A stretch of DNA of 5,086 bases from Thermoplasmata archaeon. Lineage in GTDB: Archaea > Thermoplasmatota > Thermoplasmata > Thermoplasmatales > Thermoplasmataceae. A program made the position numbers and the translations under genes. Shown here piece by piece: positions 1 to 5,001 of this stretch. Location: the NCBI GenBank assembly GCA_021797955.1, contig JAJZYV010000174.1, positions 1-5,086 on the forward strand, given 5' to 3'. Under the pieces are notes generated by a model, which made no database searches, was not told the DNA's origin, and was given only the letters and a program-made list of their open reading frames with translations. Every line of letters begins with the position of its first letter. Position 1 is the stretch's first letter.

Positions 1-1011
1 GTTCCCAAGGTACTGTTCATAGATGTTTCCAAGGACATCCGATTCTATTAATGAGAAATCATACCTGTAAGAATCGTCTTTGGCCTCATTTAGACCTTCT
101 ATTACTTCCTTAAGGGCTTCATTGTCTATATACAGGTCATCGCATAAATGGTGGGCAAACAATTTGCTGTTGTAGTTATCATCATAATACTTGTAGGTTT
201 TTGAGATTTCCTTTACAAGATGGCCTTTTCCTTTGGCATGCCATTGCCTGGCGTTGGAGAGCAATTGGTTCTCTTCAAGGGTCCTGTCCTCAGCGTTTCT
301 TATGAATATAAGCCGATCGAGTATTCTCTGTACTGATTCGTCCAGTTCCTCCTGTGATAAATTCTTGTCCTGATTGTTTCTTAATATGTCCTTTGACAGT
401 ATGTCCCTAAAATGTATCATATCCTGCAGCAGCTGTTTACTTATGGGATTCTTAACCTGTTTCCTTCCATACTTTGATGCTATCTTATCAAGTTCACCAT
501 TTTCAAAGGCTTTTTTGGAAAGGTATTCGAATCTGGAATCGCTAAGAAAGTCATCCGGGTGCAAAACAAAGAATACGCTGCTTCCATAATTTGATGTCTT
601 CCAATCTGCATTAAAAACAGCTAAAGTTTCAAAATTGGTCAGGATTGCCCATGAACATGACTTCATCCATGCATAGTCAATTGCCTGGGTAACATATTTT
701 GAATTTGTATAGACATTTTCTTCTTTCAGTGATTTAGCTTCCAGGAAAAATGCTGGTATTCCGTTTATCCTGAATCCATAATCTACCCTCTTCTTTGATA
801 TAGCTTCCTCAGCACTGATAGAATCATTTGTTTCGCCTCTGCCGGAAACATTCCAGCCCAGAGCTTCAAATAAAGGTACAATGAAATCCTTCTTTGTTTC
901 TTCTTCCTTGTAGTTTTTGATTGCACCGGATTTCTTTATCTGTTTATACTTAGAAATAAGTTCTACAACCCTTTCGAAATCAATATTATATTCTTTTTTT
1001 GTATCAGTCAT
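1..1011 (-). CDS. Type IIG (Eco57I-like) restriction-modification enzyme, N-terminal part, cut by the window edge
   Basis: This is probably a single-chain restriction endonuclease and adenine-N6 DNA methyltransferase. The frame is open for 337 codons from the ATG at 1009-1011 to the left edge, so the stop codon is missing. Residues about 38-115 look like an HsdR-N type PD-(D/E)XK nuclease: an acidic/basic helix (KKDFIVPLFEALGW), Asp77, then FFLEAKS with Glu91 and Lys93, then QAIDYA (Gln109, Tyr113). A helical spacer follows, with LDRLIFIRNAEDRTL near 231-245, a pattern I associate with type IIG enzymes. The last residues, DVLGNIYEQYLG (325-336), are the usual entry to the methyltransferase domain; the SAM-binding and NPPY motifs would lie outside the window. 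Family members are typically around 900-1,100 residues, so about two thirds is unseen. A GAGGTG ribosome site (1017-1022) supports the start. It is the last visible gene of a minus-strand cluster and overlaps the 57-aa ORF by 8 nt. A type I or BREX-like methylase subunit is less likely, because the nuclease motif is present in the same chain. Confidence 0.85.
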   Translation of the reverse strand, partial: MTDTKKEYNIDFERVVELISKYKQIKKSGAIKNYKEEETKKDFIVPLFEALGWNVSGRGETNDSISAEEAISKKRVDYGFRINGIPAFFLEAKSLKEENVYTNSKYVTQAIDYAWMKSCSWAILTNFETLAVFNADWKTSNYGSSVFFVLHPDDFLSDSRFEYLSKKAFENGELDKIASKYGRKQVKNPISKQLLQDMIHFRDILSKDILRNNQDKNLSQEELDESVQRILDRLIFIRNAEDRTLEENQLLSNARQWHAKGKGHLVKEISKTYKYYDDNYNSKLFAHHLCDDLYIDNEALKEVIEGLNEAKDDSYRYDFSLIESDVLGNIYEQYLGN

Positions 1012-1177
1012 TCTCCCACCTCACTTGTAAGATAACCATAGCATACCTTAGAAATAAGTTCGATTTTATAGTATATATCGATGTAGCTCGCAAAAATTTA
1101 TCCAGATCCCATTTAAAACCACGACTTAAAATCTGCAACGGATAAAAAGTATGAATTTTTGTATTCTCTTTTTCCAT
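1004..1177 (-). CDS. Small hypothetical protein (57 aa) between the 299-aa protein and the restriction enzyme
   Basis: This reading frame is not recognised as any family. It starts with ATG two bases after the stop of the 299-aa gene and ends with a TGA inside the start region of the restriction enzyme, overlapping it by 8 nt. It therefore fills exactly what would otherwise be a 168-bp gap. A plausible ribosome site, GGTGAG (1185-1190), lies 7 nt before the start, inside the end of the upstream gene. The product is basic and rich in aromatic residues. It begins MEKENTKIHTFYPLQ, has an amphipathic middle (KWDLDKFLRATSIYTIKSN) and a hydrophobic stretch (LFLRYAMVILQV) near 41-52 that is too short for a confident membrane helix. 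The position suggests translational coupling and a role with the enzyme, possibly as a control or accessory subunit, but function is inference. At this length a chance ORF is still possible. Confidence 0.5.
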   Translation of the reverse strand: MEKENTKIHTFYPLQILSRGFKWDLDKFLRATSIYTIKSNLFLRYAMVILQVRWEND

Positions 1178-1179
1178 GT

Positions 1180-2079
1180 TTATCTCACCATATTCCTATT
1201 TAGCAGGTCAGCTGTATACTTTACTAAAATTTTAGTGAAATATAAGGCAGCTTCAGCATCTTGTTGTGTAACTATACGATGTGCATAATCATCTCCATTA
1301 TTTGTGTCTTCATGGATCCCAAAAGACAGGAAGCCAAATATTCCATTACGCCCCTGCATCACTAATCTATCAAATTTCTCCTTTTCATCTCCATTTAATG
1401 TAGAATTATGCACTTTATCCTTTAATTTTTCAACTACCTGCCGACATTTTACCAAAACACTAGTGGCATCCCAGGCCCTATAAGCTTTTTCAGCTTCGCC
1501 TAATAAATATAAAGCTACCTTAATAATATCATTATCAGAATTTTTACAAAATGGTATTTCCAGAACCATGAAGTTTCCTATTCCAAGTTTCGGTGAGAAC
1601 TTATTTACCCAATCAGACGCTTTTATTGTTGTTGATTCATGCGGCAGTTCATGTGTCATTTGTCTATATCCAACAAGCAAGCCTGCATTAGTTCTAAATA
1701 AAAAGGAGATAGTTACCGATGCAGAGAAATTTACATCTTTATATTCATCTGAATCTCGACTTTTTTCTATAAAATCAAGGCTTTCTTTGTCAAGTTCTGC
1801 GTACCCTTGCACAAGGAAGGACTGGCCTTTACTATAATCTTGCCCTGCTGGTTTATCCTTAACAGATACATTATATCTAAAAATTTTTGATATAATAGTG
1901 TCATTAATGCACAAATCCCCATATGCATCGATTACAATTACTGAAAGTTCTTGACCTGAAGATTCTTGACCTGAAGGTTCTAGATCCGAAATTTCAAACT
2001 CTATCTTAAGAGCTGGTTTCAACTGACCTGGCTTATCATTATCATCGATAGGCTTAATTTTAACTTTTTTAATTGCCAT
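1180..2079 (-). CDS. Uncharacterised two-domain protein (299 aa) linked to a restriction-modification gene
   Basis: I cannot assign a function. The N-terminal half (about 20-145) alternates hydrophobic and polar residues like a beta-rich domain (LSVIVIDAYG at 45-54, FSASVTISFLF at 118-128). The middle has Trp157 and an LG-x-G-N-x-x-VLE stretch (165-174). The C-terminal half is helical (184-226), followed by FLSFGIHED (250-258) and DAEAALYFTKILVKYTADLL (274-293). That ending resembles the tails of HEPN or DUF4145-like helical domains, but the canonical HEPN R-x4-6-H motif is not clearly present. No signal peptide or membrane segment is seen, so it is probably cytoplasmic. The start is supported by AAAAGGTG (2087-2094), 7 nt before the ATG. 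It is the first gene of the cluster that continues into the 57-aa ORF and the restriction enzyme, which suggests a defence-related sensor or accessory subunit. A low-complexity linker (SGQESSGQE) is encoded by a short tandem repeat. Confidence 0.85.
   Translation of the reverse strand: MAIKKVKIKPIDDNDKPGQLKPALKIEFEISDLEPSGQESSGQELSVIVIDAYGDLCINDTIISKIFRYNVSVKDKPAGQDYSKGQSFLVQGYAELDKESLDFIEKSRDSDEYKDVNFSASVTISFLFRTNAGLLVGYRQMTHELPHESTTIKASDWVNKFSPKLGIGNFMVLEIPFCKNSDNDIIKVALYLLGEAEKAYRAWDATSVLVKCRQVVEKLKDKVHNSTLNGDEKEKFDRLVMQGRNGIFGFLSFGIHEDTNNGDDYAHRIVTQQDAEAALYFTKILVKYTADLLNRNMVR
1948..1992. repeat. Three tandem 15-bp units within a coding region
   Basis: The units are TTCTTGACCTGAAGA (1948-1962), TTCTTGACCTGAAGG (1963-1977) and a diverged TTCTAGATCCGAAAT (1978-1992). 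The first two differ at one base. Because the unit is five codons, copy-number change keeps the frame; the repeat encodes the SGQES-SGQEL linker at about residues 36-46 of the 299-aa protein. Confidence 0.85.
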
Positions 2080-2086
2080 TATAATA

Positions 2087-2094
2087 CACCTTTT
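2087..2094 (-). promoter_or_regulatory. Ribosome binding site of the 299-aa gene
   Basis: AAAAGGTG on the minus strand is complementary to the anti-Shine-Dalgarno sequence and lies 7 nt before the ATG at 2077-2079. It fixes this start. It implies a real leader here, unlike the nearly leaderless starts at 3683 and 3798. Confidence 0.6.
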
Positions 2095-2129
2095 CTAATA
2101 TTCCCTCTTGTGTTCTGGATTTGAACTAT

Positions 2130-2169
2130 TCTTGCACATGAGTGAGGAAATGAGCCTGCATGCGCAAGA
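2130..2169 (-). repeat. Long inverted repeat (11-bp arms) between two minus-strand transcription units
   Basis: The arms are TCTTGCACATG (2130-2140) and CATGCGCAAGA (2159-2169) around an 18-nt loop. In minus-strand RNA the single imperfect position is a G-U wobble, while in plus-strand RNA it is an A-C mismatch, so the hairpin suits a minus-strand transcript. It lies between the surface-protein stop and the 299-aa gene start. No oligo-T run follows it on the minus strand, so it is not a standard intrinsic terminator. It could be an operator, an mRNA processing or stability structure, or a weak terminator. Confidence 0.5.
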
Positions 2170-2193
2170 TTGTTAACTATAGAGTCGAGTTAT

Positions 2194-3117
2194 TTATGAG
2201 TTTATTGTGATCGTATTGGACGTGGAAGAGTAGTAATTATCCTTTACTATGAAATAAGCAGTAAACGGACCTGAACCATTTTCACTTATGGGATATGACT
2301 CAGAATGGGAAGATAAAGACATATTCACATAGCATGTATCGTTAATATATAGATAATAGGTAAGCCCAGTATTATGTGTATCTCCTCCTGCGGAAAGCAT
2401 ATTAATGTCAAAGCATGTATATGGAGCAAAAGTACACGAATCATTTGTTACATTAGAAGCGGAAATGCTTATAGCAGTTGGGGGGCTGTAAACCTGAACC
2501 TGGGCAGCCTGGCCGGAGAAATGATATGAACCATGGGACAAGGAATAATTAATGGTTACATTGCCGGGAGAAGAAGGGGTAATTGTCATGGAACTACCTG
2601 TATGCGAAATCCCAGGAGCAGAAAGGGTCATATTATCAGCAGAGGTGGATGCTGTGATTGTATCAGATACCCCAGTATCGATATAAGAATGCTGGCAGGA
2701 GAATGAAACGGGGGGAAATGTGTAGAGATGGACAGTTTTTGATGTGGAATATGAATTATAAACCACCTTGAATGTCAGAGTATGAAGACCCGGAACGGAA
2801 AGAATATCACATAGCTCAATGGCCTGGGTGAAAGTACTGGGGAATTGTATGGTCTGGTTTCCAGTTACAGTTCCGGAGAATATTATACTTCCATTGGTAA
2901 TGACCTCATATTCAGCGGTTTTAGACGAATCAACATGGGCAGTAAACCCTGGCATATCAGAGGAACCATTCATCATGTCATTGGAAGTAGAAGTAACAGA
3001 AGTGATCTGTATGCCAGGGTTAACATATCCTTGATTTGATAACACAAAATAAGTACCGGCACCTGCCCCAACAATAACAATCCCAACAATAATTGATAAA
3101 ATTTTTTTGCTAATCAT
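2194..3117 (-). CDS. Membrane-anchored, probably glycosylated surface protein with Ig/PKD-like beta domains
   Basis: This protein probably sits outside the cell, tethered by its N-terminus. Residues 6-26 (ILSIIVGIVIVGAGAGTYFVL) after a short MISKK start form a membrane segment that could be a signal anchor. The remaining 280 residues are rich in Ser, Thr, Asn and Tyr, with regular beta-strand periodicity. Proline-marked boundaries (FPPVSF near 134, SPPTAI near 211) suggest two or three Ig- or PKD-like modules. I count eleven N-x-S/T sequons (Asn 50, 75, 87, 162, 186, 190, 222, 225, 259, 265, 280), so heavy N-glycosylation is likely in an archaeon that has that pathway. Five cysteines (103, 141, 228, 235, 262) could form disulfides. 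No catalytic motif is visible. Its ATG overlaps the stop of the winged-helix gene as ATGA, so the two are probably translated together. It could be an adhesin, an exclusion or receptor-masking protein, or a structural protein of the element; the sequence does not decide. Confidence 0.85.
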   Translation of the reverse strand: MISKKILSIIVGIVIVGAGAGTYFVLSNQGYVNPGIQITSVTSTSNDMMNGSSDMPGFTAHVDSSKTAEYEVITNGSIIFSGTVTGNQTIQFPSTFTQAIELCDILSVPGLHTLTFKVVYNSYSTSKTVHLYTFPPVSFSCQHSYIDTGVSDTITASTSADNMTLSAPGISHTGSSMTITPSSPGNVTINYSLSHGSYHFSGQAAQVQVYSPPTAISISASNVTNDSCTFAPYTCFDINMLSAGGDTHNTGLTYYLYINDTCYVNMSLSSHSESYPISENGSGPFTAYFIVKDNYYSSTSNTITINS

Positions 3118-3683
3118 TTTTGCAACCTGTTTATATTTCCCTTGGCATACTGGATCTGGACCATAGCCTGGACATCGGGAAGAGACCAGGCATATTTTGT
3201 ATGTACACAGTCATAGGTATTATCAACCTCGCACCAGAGGCGCATAAGGTTGTTTCCGTTTAGTTTTACATAGACAAAGACTACACGGTCATGGCCAGTT
3301 CCATCAAAATTAAGGTCTCTGATTGCTATGTGGTCATCAAGGACATTTAAATGTGTGAGAGCCGAGAGGTTCTTGAACTGGTCGGTATAGTTTGGTGGAA
3401 GTGTGCGGATATCTTCCTCACTGGATACGGCCTGTTCAGCTGTTTTTAATCCTTCTGCTATACGTTTGCCTTTGTCAGTTAAATAAATATAAACAAATCT
3501 CCTTCTATCAACTCTATCCTTTTCTTTAATAATATCAGCAGCTTGCAGCTTGGGAAGGGTACGATAGAGAGTATCAGGACTTTTAACAACTTTTAGTAAA
3601 TCTGTTATTTTAACCTCAGGGTGTTCATCCAGGTACCGAATTATATCATACGCAAATTTTCCATAGGGCTGAAGATTTATCAT
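3114..3683 (-). CDS. Winged helix-turn-helix transcriptional regulator (189 aa) with a C-terminal sensor-like domain
   Basis: This is a predicted DNA-binding regulator. Residues about 8-75 fit a MarR/PadR-like winged helix: helix 1 (FAYDIIRYLDEHP), helix 2 (ITDLLKVV), a recognition helix (SPDTLYRTLPKLQAADII) and a basic wing (RVDRRRFVYIYLTDKGKRI). A charged helix links this to a C-terminal domain (about 100-189) with strands such as RVVFVYVKLN, plus Trp150, Cys151 and Cys159. I do not recognise that domain; it may sense a ligand or mediate dimerisation. The start is supported by a TATA-like box whose predicted transcription start lies a few bases before the ATG. It is the first gene of a minus-strand pair with the surface protein and diverges from the recombinase operon, so it is placed to control both directions from the shared region. 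The fold call is firm; the exact family is not. Confidence 0.85.
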   Translation of the reverse strand: MINLQPYGKFAYDIIRYLDEHPEVKITDLLKVVKSPDTLYRTLPKLQAADIIKEKDRVDRRRFVYIYLTDKGKRIAEGLKTAEQAVSSEEDIRTLPPNYTDQFKNLSALTHLNVLDDHIAIRDLNFDGTGHDRVVFVYVKLNGNNLMRLWCEVDNTYDCVHTKYAWSLPDVQAMVQIQYAKGNINRLQK

Positions 3684-3707
3684 TATCGATTACTTAATGA
3701 GAAATGA

Positions 3708-3715
3708 TAAATAAA
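3708..3715 (-). promoter_or_regulatory. Predicted archaeal TATA box of the winged-helix/surface-protein operon
   Basis: TTTATTTA on the minus strand is centred about 28 nt before the ATG at 3683. Archaeal TATA boxes usually lie about 25 nt before transcription starts, so the mRNA would be leaderless or nearly so. No Shine-Dalgarno sequence is seen before this gene, which agrees. Confidence 0.5.
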
Positions 3716-3734
3716 GATGAGTGTAAATTAAGAC

Positions 3735-3756
3735 TTACGAATATGGTAAATCGTAA
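3735..3756. promoter_or_regulatory. Candidate operator palindrome TTACGA-N10-TCGTAA
   Basis: TTACGA (3735-3740) and TCGTAA (3751-3756) are exact reverse complements with a 10-bp spacer, in the divergent control region just before the TATA box of the recombinase operon. Further TTACG copies occur at 3771-3775 and 3802-3806, the latter inside the start of the RHH-like gene. This clustering fits cooperative binding by a dimeric regulator. Candidates are the adjacent RHH-like protein or the winged-helix protein; the assignment is inference. Confidence 0.45.
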
Positions 3757-3758
3757 TA

Positions 3759-3766
3759 TTTATATT
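3759..3766 (+). promoter_or_regulatory. Predicted archaeal TATA box of the RHH/zinc-ribbon/recombinase operon
   Basis: TTTATATT matches the archaeal TATA consensus well. A transcription start about 25 nt downstream falls near 3787-3790, leaving a leader of roughly 8-11 nt before the ATG at 3798. It is flanked by CGTAA (3752-3756) and TTACG (3771-3775), so a repressor at the palindrome would cover the promoter. Confidence 0.6.
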
Positions 3767-3797
3767 CATGTTACGGTTTAAGTAATAGGTAATAAAA

Positions 3798-3950
3798 ATG
3801 ATTACGAAATTAACAATAGCGGTAAATGATGAGGAGCGAGATTTTTTCGAGTCCCACATTGAGCTTAGCCCTACCAGATTAATGAGAATGGCTGTCAGAG
3901 ATTACAAAAAAAGGCTTGGGGAACCACTGGGCGAGGAGGAGAAAGCATGA
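3798..3950 (+). CDS. Small ribbon-helix-helix-like DNA-binding protein (50 aa)
   Basis: This is probably a dimeric DNA-binding repressor of the CopG/Arc type. The pattern is a short N-terminal strand with alternating residues (TKLTIAV, 3-9), helix A (DEERDFFESHI, 11-21), a turn (ELSP), then helix B (TRLMRMAVRDYKKRL, 26-40) with basic residues, and an acidic tail (GEEEKA). Size and order fit RHH proteins common in archaeal viruses and plasmids. The gene is too short for routine length cut-offs. The start is supported by the TATA box, which implies a nearly leaderless mRNA. Its stop overlaps the start of the zinc-ribbon gene as ATGA, and it heads the recombinase operon, so it may autoregulate integration genes through the upstream palindrome. 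That target is inference. Confidence 0.75.
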   Translation: MITKLTIAVNDEERDFFESHIELSPTRLMRMAVRDYKKRLGEPLGEEEKA

Positions 3951-4114
3951 CTTTTGATGATTCTGGTATGCTGGTTTTGCCTGATGATGTGAAAGAGGTC
4001 TGGAAGCAGGAAGAACACATTGTACAGTGCAGCCATTGCGGGTACAGCTACATATCCAGGGCTATATACAAAATAAGGCATATATGCCCAAGGTGCAAGG
4101 AGGTAATTTATTGA
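3947..4114 (+). CDS. Small zinc-ribbon protein (55 aa)
   Basis: This is a predicted zinc-binding protein of unknown role. Two CxxC knuckles, CSHC (28-31) and CPRC (47-50), are separated by 15 residues that include GYSYISRAIYKIR, a typical zinc-ribbon spacing. The N-terminal 27 residues are acidic and contain Trp19. A strong GAGGAGGAG site (3933-3941) lies 5 nt before the ATG. The gene overlaps the RHH-like gene by ATGA and the recombinase by one base (TGATG), so all three are probably translationally coupled. Such ribbons commonly bind DNA or contact the transcription machinery. A role in controlling the recombinase, or as a directionality cofactor, is speculation from context. Confidence 0.75.
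   Translation: MTFDDSGMLVLPDDVKEVWKQEEHIVQCSHCGYSYISRAIYKIRHICPRCKEVIY
4097..4104 (+). promoter_or_regulatory. Strong Shine-Dalgarno that sets the recombinase start
   Basis: AAGGAGGT lies 9 nt before the ATG at 4114-4116. The frame is open further upstream to an ATG at 4027, but that stretch is the zinc-ribbon gene read in another frame and has no comparable ribosome site. The 4114 start is therefore preferred. Confidence 0.8.
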
Positions 4115-5001
4115 TGGACGAAATGGAAATAAAGGATTTTAAAAATTATATGATTGATGAAATGCGGCTGTCTCCATCTACTGTGAAGGATACATTGAGA
4201 AGGCTCCCATATATTGAAAACAAAACAAAATCAATGGAGAGGGATGATTTGCAGGAACTGGTGCGCATAGAATGGAACACAAAGAGCAATAAGACTGCAA
4301 ATGAGTATATCAAGATAATCAATAGGTGGCTCCGATTTAAAAATGAAAAGCCCCTAAAATATTTTAAGGAATATGAATCATTTACTGTAAAGGTCTGCAC
4401 TCCGGATACCAAGGAAAAACTCTTAATAGCATCTGCTAGGCAAGGTTCGAGGGAGAAATCCATATTTTATTTATTGTTTGGCACAGGCATCAGGCTTGGC
4501 GAGGCAGTGAATTTAAAGCTCCAGGATATCAAGAATGACAGGATCTTTGTAACTGGGAAAGGCCAGAAGGAGAGAGAAATATTCCTTCCCACCGAATCCA
4601 GGAATGCACTGGATGAATACCTTTTAGTAAGAACGCCAGGGAAAACAGCATCGGACAAGGATTTTTTATTTACCACAAAAGCGGGAAGGAAAATGACCTA
4701 CGATTATTTCAGGAATCTGTGCAAACTTGTTGCAATGAATGCCGGTGTAAAATTCCACCCGCACATGGCCAGGCACACCTACGCCACGGAGCTGTTGCAG
4801 GCCGGCATGGGCGTCGCCTACGTCTCAAAACTCCTGGGGCACGAAAACCTGTCCTCGACCCAGATTTACCTGCACCCGAGCCAGCAGGATGCGATTTTCC
4901 AGGCTTCCCAGATAAATTTATTCGAAAATCAAAATAAAAATAAGTACCAAAATCATAATGATTTAGACCATAAGGATAGGTTGGGATTTGGACCCAAGTA
5001 G
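4114..5001 (+). CDS. Tyrosine recombinase / integrase, XerA-like, with its 3' end inside the tRNA-Cys gene
   Basis: This enzyme is a site-specific recombinase that cuts DNA through a 3'-phosphotyrosine intermediate. The 295-residue product has an N-terminal SAM-like core-binding domain (about 5-75, with LSPSTVKDTLRRL and TANEYIKIINRWLRF) and a catalytic domain (about 85-260). All catalytic residues are visible: Arg127 (GTGIRLGE), Lys149 (VTGKG), His217 and Arg220 (HMARH), His243 (LLGHENLSSTQ) and nucleophile Tyr252 (QIYLH). Archaeal XerA proteins are about 285 residues. After Tyr252 there is a longer tail, Asn/Lys-rich and then KDRLGFGPK, whose codons are the antisense of the tRNA-Cys 3' part. 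The gene is the last of a coupled operon with the RHH and zinc-ribbon genes. An abrupt GC-rich stretch covers the His-Arg-His-Tyr part. Position beside a tRNA favours an element integrase over the host XerA, but a host XerA that happens to lie here is not fully excluded. Confidence 0.93.
   Translation: MDEMEIKDFKNYMIDEMRLSPSTVKDTLRRLPYIENKTKSMERDDLQELVRIEWNTKSNKTANEYIKIINRWLRFKNEKPLKYFKEYESFTVKVCTPDTKEKLLIASARQGSREKSIFYLLFGTGIRLGEAVNLKLQDIKNDRIFVTGKGQKEREIFLPTESRNALDEYLLVRTPGKTASDKDFLFTTKAGRKMTYDYFRNLCKLVAMNAGVKFHPHMARHTYATELLQAGMGVAYVSKLLGHENLSSTQIYLHPSQQDAIFQASQINLFENQNKNKYQNHNDLDHKDRLGFGPK
4931..4944 (-). terminator. Oligo-T tract downstream of tRNA-Cys, candidate transcription terminator
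   Basis: On the minus strand this stretch reads as T4-T5 runs (CTTATTTTTATTTT), about 30 nt beyond the tRNA 3' end, with another T4 nearer. Archaeal RNA polymerase terminates on such tracts. The same bases encode the Asn/Lys-rich tail of the recombinase on the other strand. Confidence 0.4.
4951..4963. repeat. 13-bp palindrome beside the tRNA 3' end
   Basis: AATCATAATGATT is a perfect palindrome around a central A, 9 bp from the tRNA discriminator base. Its place next to the probable attachment core makes it a candidate recombinase or accessory-factor site. It is AT-rich and inside coding sequence, so it may be chance. Confidence 0.4.
4973..5001. other. Probable attachment-site region (tRNA 3' end overlapping the recombinase 3' end)
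   Basis: These 29 bases belong to both the tRNA-Cys gene (discriminator, acceptor and T-arm) and the end of the recombinase gene. Elements of this kind usually use a tRNA 3' half as attB and carry a copy as attP. The exact crossover point cannot be read from one end; it could extend toward the anticodon loop. No second copy occurs in this window, so the partner site should lie to the left of it. Confidence 0.5.

Larger units (their letters stand above)
3689..3786. repeat. 9-bp inverted repeat pair near two divergent start sites
   Basis: ATTACTTAA (3689-3697) recurs as its exact reverse complement TTAAGTAAT (3778-3786). Each copy lies 6-20 nt before the start codon it faces (3683 and 3798), close to the predicted transcription starts. 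A regulator binding there would block both promoters. The copies are AT-rich and short, so chance is not excluded. Confidence 0.4.

Noticed and set aside
1..60. Second copy of the tRNA-Cys 3' end (left attachment site)
   Set aside because: I looked for GGATAGGTTGGG and its complement elsewhere in the window and found none; the left end of the element must be outside.
374..589. 71-aa plus-strand ORF
   Set aside because: It lies wholly inside the restriction enzyme frame on the other strand, has no ribosome site or recognisable domain, and is Ser/Leu/Phe-rich as expected for an antisense shadow.
1568..1837. 89-aa plus-strand ORF
   Set aside because: It is antisense to the well-supported 299-aa gene and shows no domain or start signal of its own.
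2819..3039. Two overlapping plus-strand ORFs of 64-71 aa
   Set aside because: Both are antisense to the surface protein and arise from its low-complexity composition.
4027..4113. N-terminal extension of the recombinase to an upstream ATG
   Set aside because: This stretch encodes the zinc-ribbon protein in another frame, and the strong AAGGAGGT site is placed for the ATG at 4114.
4146..4676. Two minus-strand ORFs of 69-105 aa
   Set aside because: Both are antisense to the recombinase, whose catalytic residues are fully accounted for.
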